37,011 nucleotides of DNA from Pseudomonas lopnurensis (lineage in GTDB: Bacteria; Pseudomonadota; Gammaproteobacteria; Pseudomonadales; Pseudomonadaceae): positions 154 through 37,164 of the forward strand of contig NZ_JADDIX010000011.1 in assembly GCF_015070855.1 (NCBI RefSeq). Direction: 5' to 3'. The notes beneath the pieces are model-generated. The model ran no database searches. It saw only the letters and a list, made by a program, of their open reading frames with translations, and was not told the origin of the DNA. The position numbers were made by a program, and so were the translations under genes. Positions 32,883 to 37,011 of the stretch are shown here, piece after piece. Position 1 is the stretch's first letter, and every line of letters begins with the position of its first letter.

Positions 32883-33212
32883 ATGAACTGGCTCGACATC
32901 TGCGCACTGGATGAGATCAACCCGCTCGGCTCGCGCATCGTTGCCGGCCCCAAGGGCGACATCGCCATCTTCCGCACCTCGGACGATCAGGTCTTCGCCC
33001 TCGACGACCGCTGCCCGCACAAGGGCGGCCCACTGTCGCAGGGGATCATCTACGGCAAGCAGGTCGCCTGCCCGCTGCACAACTGGCAGATCGACCTGCA
33101 AAGCGGCGAAGCGCTGGCCCCCGACGTCGGCTGCGCCCATCGCCACGAGGCGCGCATCGAGGCCGGCCGCGTGCTGCTGGCGCTGAATGCGCGCAAGGAA
33201 TGTGCGGCATAG
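32883..33212 (+). CDS. nirD: Nitrite reductase small subunit (Rieske-type)
   Basis: The 109-residue protein is a Rieske-fold small subunit that partners NirB. Both ligand pairs for a [2Fe-2S] cluster are present: Cys44-Pro-His46 and Cys63-Pro-Leu-His66. NirD proteins of the E. coli type lack these ligands, so this version may carry a real cluster and take part in electron transfer. AGAAACAGC precedes the ATG, and the gap to nirB is 33 bp. A palindromic repeat of 80 bp follows before the nitrate reductase gene. Confidence 0.93.
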   Translation: MNWLDICALDEINPLGSRIVAGPKGDIAIFRTSDDQVFALDDRCPHKGGPLSQGIIYGKQVACPLHNWQIDLQSGEALAPDVGCAHRHEARIEAGRVLLALNARKECAA

Positions 33213-33221
33213 GACCTGCCC

Positions 33222-33301
33222 GTAGGGTGGGCTTCAGCCCACCGAGTCACTCGTGGCGAAAGCCGGATAACCGGTGGGCTGAAGGCTGAAGCCCACCCTA
33301 C
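33222..33301. repeat. Palindromic GTAGGGTGGGC element inside the nir operon
   Basis: GTAGGGTGGGCTTCAGCCC (from 33222) and GGGCTGAAG/GAAGCCCACCCTAC (to 33301) form the arms. Terminal inverted repeats GTAGGGTGGGCTTC/GAAGCCCACCCTAC are perfect. Each arm is itself palindromic (GGGCTTCAGCCC). It occupies nearly the whole 126-bp gap between nirD and the nitrate reductase gene and would form a strong mRNA hairpin; no T-run follows, so it need not terminate transcription. Confidence 0.85.
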
Positions 33302-33338
33302 AGTCCTAACCCGACGATACTTTCCTGGAGACCACGCC

Positions 33339-36044
33339 ATGCGTATGACAACCGCCTCGACCTGCTGCTACTGCGGCGTCGGCTGTGGCGTGCTGATCGA
33401 GCACGACGGCGAGCGCATCCTCGACGTGGCCGGCGATCCCAGCCATCCGGCCAACTTCGGCAAACTCTGCAGCAAGGGCTCGACCCTGCACCTGACCGGC
33501 GACCTCGATGCCCGCGCGCTCTACCCCGAGCTGCGCCTGGGCAAGGGCCTGGCCCGCAGCCGCACCGACTGGGACAGCGCGCTGGAGCATGCCGCCAATG
33601 TGTTCGCCGAAACCATCCGCGAACACGGCCCCGACAGCGTCGCCTTCTATGTCTCCGGGCAGTTGCTGACCGAGGATTACTACGCCTTCAACAAGCTGGC
33701 CCGCGCGCTGGTCGGCACCAATAACCTGGATTCCAACTCCCGGCTGTGCATGTCCTCGGCGGTGGTCGGCTACAAGCGCAGCCTCGGCGCCGACGCCCCG
33801 CCCTGCTCCTACGAGGACATCGAGCAGAGCGACTGCCTGCTGATCGCCGGGAGCAACATGGCCTACGCGCATCCGGTGCTGTTCCGTCGTCTGGAGGAAG
33901 CCAAGGCGAAGCGGCCGGACATGACCATCATCGTCGTCGACCCGCGGCGCACCGACACCAGCGAGCTGGCCGACCTGCACCTGCCGATCCTGCCGGGCAC
34001 CGATGTCGCGCTGTTCCACGGCCTGCTGCATATCCTGATGTGGGAAGGCTGGATCGACCGCCGCTTCATCGACACCCATACCGAAGGCTTCGATGCGCTG
34101 AAAAGCCTGGTGCGCGACTATAGCCCGGCCATGGTCGCCGAGCTTTGCGGCATCAGCGTCGACGACCTGCAGAGCTGCGCGCGGCTGATCGGTAGCGCAC
34201 CGACTTTCCTCAGTCTCTGGTGCATGGGCCTCAACCAGTCCACAGCCGGCAGCGCGAAGAACAGCGCACTGATCAACCTGCACCTGGCCACCGGACAGAT
34301 CGGCAAGCCGGGCGCCGGGCCTTTCTCGCTCACCGGCCAGCCGAACGCCATGGGCGGCCGTGAAACCGGCAGCCTGTCCAATCTGCTGCCGGGTCATCGC
34401 GACGCAACCAATGCCGAACACCGCGCCGAAGTCGCTGACTACTGGGGCGTAGAGCAGTTGCCCAAACAGTCTGGACTTTCCGCCATCGAGCTGTTCGAGG
34501 CGGTACGCGACGGGCGCATCAAGGCGCTGTGGATCGCCTGCACCAACCCGGCGCAATCGCTGCCGGACCAGCAGAAGGTTCACCAGGCCCTGGCCGCCTG
34601 TCCCTTCGTGGTGGTGCAGGAAGCCTTCTTCACCACCGAAACCTGCCGCCACGCCGATCTCCTGCTGCCAGCCGCCAGCTGGGGCGAGAAGGAAGGCACG
34701 GTGACCAACTCCGAGCGCCGCATCAGCCACGTGCGCCGCGCCGTACCTGCACCGGGCGAGGCCCGCGCCGACTGGGCGATCACCTGCGATTTCGCTCGGC
34801 GCCTGGAGCGCCGCCTGCGCCCGGAACAGCCGAGCCTGTTCGCCTTCGAGAATGCCGAAACGCTGTTCGAGGAGTACAAACCGCTCACCACCGGCCGCGA
34901 CCTCGACTACAGCGGCCTGAGCTATGCGTTGATCGACGAGCGCGGTCCGCAGCAATGGCCATTCCCGCCGGGCAGCGAACAGGGCACGCCCCGCCTGTAT
35001 GCCGACGGCCTCTTCCCCACCGAAAGCGGCCGTGCGCGCTTCGTCGCCGAGCAGTACCAGGCGCCCAAGGAAAAGCGCGAGGCGCGTTTCCCGCTGACCC
35101 TCAACACCGGCCGCCTGCGCGACCAGTGGCACGGCATGAGCCGCACCGGCACCGCTGCCCGGCTGTTCGGCCACGTCGAGGAAGCGCTGCTCGGCATGAG
35201 TGGCGACGACATGCGCCGACGGCGCCTGCTCGATGGCCAGTTGGTGAAGGTGAGGAGCCGCCGCGGCAGCCTGATCCTGCCGGTACAGAAGGACGACAGC
35301 CTGCGCACCGGCCAGGCCTTCCTGCCGATGCACTGGGGCGACCGTTTCCTCAAGGGCCTGGGCAGCAACGTACTGACCCTGGCCAGCGTCGATCCGCTGT
35401 CGAAACAGCCCGAACTCAAGCATGCCGGCATCGAGGTGGAAGCGGTCGAGCTGCCCTGGCAGTTCTTCGCCCTGGTGGAAGGCTCGGTACAGGAACGCTT
35501 CGAGGCGCTGCGGCCGCTGTTCGAGCGGTTCGCCTACGCCAGCTTCAGCCTTGGCGGACGCGAGCGGCCGGCGCTGCTGATCCGTGCCGCCAGCCACGAG
35601 GCGCCTACCGCCGCGGAATTGGAAACCCTCGATCGCCTGCTCGGCCTCGAGGCAGGGCCGGTGCTGGCCTACGACGACCCACGCCGCGCGGTCGGCAAGC
35701 GGGTGCGCATCGAGAACGGGCGGATCGTCGCTCTGCGTCTGGCCGGCGAGACCGCCGCGCGCCAGTGGCTCAGGTGCCTCTGGGAAAGCGGCACGGCCGA
35801 TGCCGAGCTGCGCCGCTGGCTGCTGGCCCCGCTCAGCGCGCCGCCGGGCGGCGCCGCGGTGAGCACCGAACGCACGCTGTGCAACTGCATGAACGTCAGC
35901 CAGAGCACGGTCCGCGCCGGCATCGAGCGTGGCCTCGACCTCGCCGGGCTCAAGCAGGAACTGGGCTGCGGCACCAGCTGCGGCTCGTGCGTACCGGAAA
36001 TCAAACGGTTATTGGCACAGGCAGCCTTGCCAGCGAGTGCCTAG
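33339..36044 (+). CDS. nasC: Assimilatory nitrate reductase, molybdopterin catalytic subunit
   Basis: The 901-residue cytoplasmic molybdoenzyme reduces nitrate to nitrite. The N-terminal [4Fe-4S] motif is Cys9-x2-Cys12-x3-Cys16 and Cys44 (CCYCGVGC; GKLCSKGS). The bis-MGD domains follow, with NLDSNSRLCMSSAVVGYK, the GPFSLTGQPNAMGGRE substrate region and LTLNTGRLRDQWHGMSRTG in the C-terminal Mo-cofactor domain. A C-terminal BFD-like [2Fe-2S] domain has Cys848, Cys850, Cys881 and Cys884 (LCNCMNVS; TSCGSC), as in NasA-type reductases from Klebsiella. Such enzymes take electrons from a separate NADH-dependent partner, not seen in this window. The symbol is borrowed from Bacillus usage; nasA is an alternative name. 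The flanking repeats at 33222 and 36059 lie within the operon. Confidence 0.94.
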   Translation: MRMTTASTCCYCGVGCGVLIEHDGERILDVAGDPSHPANFGKLCSKGSTLHLTGDLDARALYPELRLGKGLARSRTDWDSALEHAANVFAETIREHGPDSVAFYVSGQLLTEDYYAFNKLARALVGTNNLDSNSRLCMSSAVVGYKRSLGADAPPCSYEDIEQSDCLLIAGSNMAYAHPVLFRRLEEAKAKRPDMTIIVVDPRRTDTSELADLHLPILPGTDVALFHGLLHILMWEGWIDRRFIDTHTEGFDALKSLVRDYSPAMVAELCGISVDDLQSCARLIGSAPTFLSLWCMGLNQSTAGSAKNSALINLHLATGQIGKPGAGPFSLTGQPNAMGGRETGSLSNLLPGHRDATNAEHRAEVADYWGVEQLPKQSGLSAIELFEAVRDGRIKALWIACTNPAQSLPDQQKVHQALAACPFVVVQEAFFTTETCRHADLLLPAASWGEKEGTVTNSERRISHVRRAVPAPGEARADWAITCDFARRLERRLRPEQPSLFAFENAETLFEEYKPLTTGRDLDYSGLSYALIDERGPQQWPFPPGSEQGTPRLYADGLFPTESGRARFVAEQYQAPKEKREARFPLTLNTGRLRDQWHGMSRTGTAARLFGHVEEALLGMSGDDMRRRRLLDGQLVKVRSRRGSLILPVQKDDSLRTGQAFLPMHWGDRFLKGLGSNVLTLASVDPLSKQPELKHAGIEVEAVELPWQFFALVEGSVQERFEALRPLFERFAYASFSLGGRERPALLIRAASHEAPTAAELETLDRLLGLEAGPVLAYDDPRRAVGKRVRIENGRIVALRLAGETAARQWLRCLWESGTADAELRRWLLAPLSAPPGGAAVSTERTLCNCMNVSQSTVRAGIERGLDLAGLKQELGCGTSCGSCVPEIKRLLAQAALPASA

Positions 36045-36058
36045 ATGCCTGAGCGAAC

Positions 36059-36128
36059 GTAGGGCGGGTTGCAACCCGCCGTTCGTGGCACATGGCAGCT
36101 CCATACCGGCGGGTTTCACCCGCCCTAC
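36059..36128. repeat. Palindromic GTAGGGCGGGTT element before cobA
   Basis: GTAGGGCGGGTT (from 36059) and a right arm ending ACCCGCCCTAC (to 36128) are inverted. The inner arms CAACCCGCCG and CGGCGGGTTT also pair. It resembles the 33222-33301 element in layout (GTAGGG ends, two small hairpins per unit) but with GCGGGTT in place of GTGGGCTTC. It lies in the 180-bp gap between the nitrate reductase gene and cobA. Confidence 0.82.
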
Positions 36129-36224
36129 GATCCGCCAAGCGGTGCGCGGAGCGTACCCACGAAAACGCAGCCCCACAGGATGCGCTACGCGCACCGGGCA
36201 TGACACAACGATGAGGAAGCACAT

Positions 36225-36962
36225 ATGAGCGCAAAAGTCTGGCTGGTAGGTGCCGGCCCCGGCGATCCCGAGTTGCTGACCCTCAAGGCGGTACGCGCAC
36301 TGGGCGAAGCCGATATCGTCATGATCGACGATCTGGTCAACCCTGCCGTACTCGAACACTGCCCGGATGCCCGGGTGATTGCGGTGGGCAAGCGCGGCGG
36401 CTGCCGCTCCACGCCGCAGGCCTTCATCCACCGGCTGATGCTGCGTTACGCCCGGCAAGGCAAGTGCGTGGTGCGCCTCAAGGGTGGCGACCCCTGCATC
36501 TTCGGCCGTGGCGGCGAGGAAGCCGAATGGCTCGGCGCGCGCGGCATCGAGGTCGAACTGGTCAATGGCATCACCGCCGGGCTGGCCGGCGCCACCCAAT
36601 GCGGAATATCCCTGACCCAGCGCGGCATCGCCCGCGGCGTGACCCTGGTGACTGCGCACACCCTGGACGACAGCAGCCCCGAATGGCAGGCCCTGGCGCA
36701 GAGCGGCACCACGTTGGTGGTCTACATGGGCGTCAGCAGGCTGGAACAGGTGCAGGCGGGCCTGCTCGAAGGCGGCCTCGCCGCCTCGACGCCAGTGGCG
36801 ATGATCGAGAACGCCTCGTTGCCGCAGCAGCGCGAATGCCGCTCAAGCCTGGCCGGCATGTGCCGCGATGCCCTGGCTTTCCAGCTAAAGAGTCCGGCGA
36901 TCCTGGTGATCGGCGAAGTCGCTGCGCAAGCTGCCATGCAGGCCCTGAGCCGGAGCGCCTGA
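36225..36962 (+). CDS. cobA: Uroporphyrinogen-III C-methyltransferase (SUMT)
   Basis: The 245-residue enzyme methylates uroporphyrinogen III at C2 and C7 with SAM, giving precorrin-2, the precursor of siroheme and of cobalamin. Motifs are VGAGPGDPELLTLKA (6-20), VRLKGGDPCIFGRGGEE and GITAGLAGATQCGI. It is the stand-alone SUMT type, without the CysG dehydrogenase/chelatase part. A GAGGAAG site precedes the ATG. Its place at the end of the nirBD-nitrate reductase operon fits supply of siroheme for NirB. The stop codon is at 36960-36962; the remaining 49 bases of the window hold nothing I can assign. Confidence 0.95.
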   Translation: MSAKVWLVGAGPGDPELLTLKAVRALGEADIVMIDDLVNPAVLEHCPDARVIAVGKRGGCRSTPQAFIHRLMLRYARQGKCVVRLKGGDPCIFGRGGEEAEWLGARGIEVELVNGITAGLAGATQCGISLTQRGIARGVTLVTAHTLDDSSPEWQALAQSGTTLVVYMGVSRLEQVQAGLLEGGLAASTPVAMIENASLPQQRECRSSLAGMCRDALAFQLKSPAILVIGEVAAQAAMQALSRSA

Positions 36963-37011
36963 GCGGCGAAGCACGGCAGCGACCTGCGGAGAAATCAACG
37001 CAAAACGCCCC

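Noticed and set aside
33306..35597. A 763-codon frame opposite the nitrate reductase gene
   Set aside because: Shadow of strong codon bias; no recognisable domain, and the sense strand encodes a clear molybdoenzyme.

Overview
The window is about 37 kb of GC-rich chromosome from a Pseudomonas-type gammaproteobacterium (Pseudomonas sensu lato, possibly the stutzeri or mendocina side; the species cannot be fixed from sequence reading alone). The evidence is gene order as well as protein type. The rlmL / rmf / pyrD / DUF2835 block, the run from the large NAD-glutamate dehydrogenase to moxR and the bat genes, and the nasS-nasT / nitrate transporter / Ser-Thr kinase / nirB-nirD / nitrate reductase / cobA set all match arrangements I know from P. 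aeruginosa. The window also carries many GTAGG-type palindromic repeats of the kind common in pseudomonad genomes. I see no rRNA, tRNA, CRISPR array, insertion sequence or prophage.

Layout. 0.3-5.7 kb: core genes rlmL (-), rmf (+) with a structured leader, pyrD (-), a DUF2835 gene (-) and a conserved hypothetical (+). 5.8-10.7 kb: gdhB (-), a 1616-residue NAD-dependent glutamate dehydrogenase. 10.9-17.7 kb: a tightly overlapping six-gene operon of a MoxR AAA+ ATPase, a DUF58 protein, a DUF4381 protein, two von Willebrand A proteins and BatD. 18.0-24.8 kb: nasS-nasT, a small hotdog thioesterase, a PfkB-type sugar kinase (-), a nitrate/nitrite MFS transporter and a PP2C phosphatase/Ser-Thr kinase fusion. 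24.8-28.9 kb: a methyl-accepting chemotaxis protein and an EAL phosphodiesterase (-), with a divergent XRE regulator. 28.9-29.5 kb: a repeat-rich stretch without genes. 29.5-37 kb: a small hypothetical (-), then nirB-nirD-nitrate reductase-cobA (+).

The most coherent story is nitrate assimilation. Three sigma-54 -24/-12 promoters can be read by eye, ahead of nasS, the nitrate transporter and nirB, each with exactly 10 bases between GG and GC. The transporter and nirB each have a leader of about 165 nt with two short hairpins carrying hexaloops with A at position 1 and G at position 4 (the ANTAR target signature). The second hairpin overlaps the 5' arm of a strong intrinsic terminator. This is the layout expected for NasT antitermination, with NasS holding NasT when nitrate is absent. 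NtrC/sigma-54 would report nitrogen limitation and NasS-NasT would report nitrate. The operons then supply uptake (transporter), reduction of nitrate to nitrite to ammonium (nitrate reductase, NirBD) and siroheme for NirB (CobA). The PP2C-kinase fusion lies 32 bp behind the transporter and would be made under the same controls; its target is unknown.

Relative to the P. aeruginosa order as I remember it, a chemotaxis/c-di-GMP/XRE block and repeat-rich DNA separate the kinase from nirB. The XRE-MCP intergenic region holds a cluster of ACGTC palindromes that look like an operator. Palindromic repeats occur at many gene boundaries, including two inside the nirB operon.
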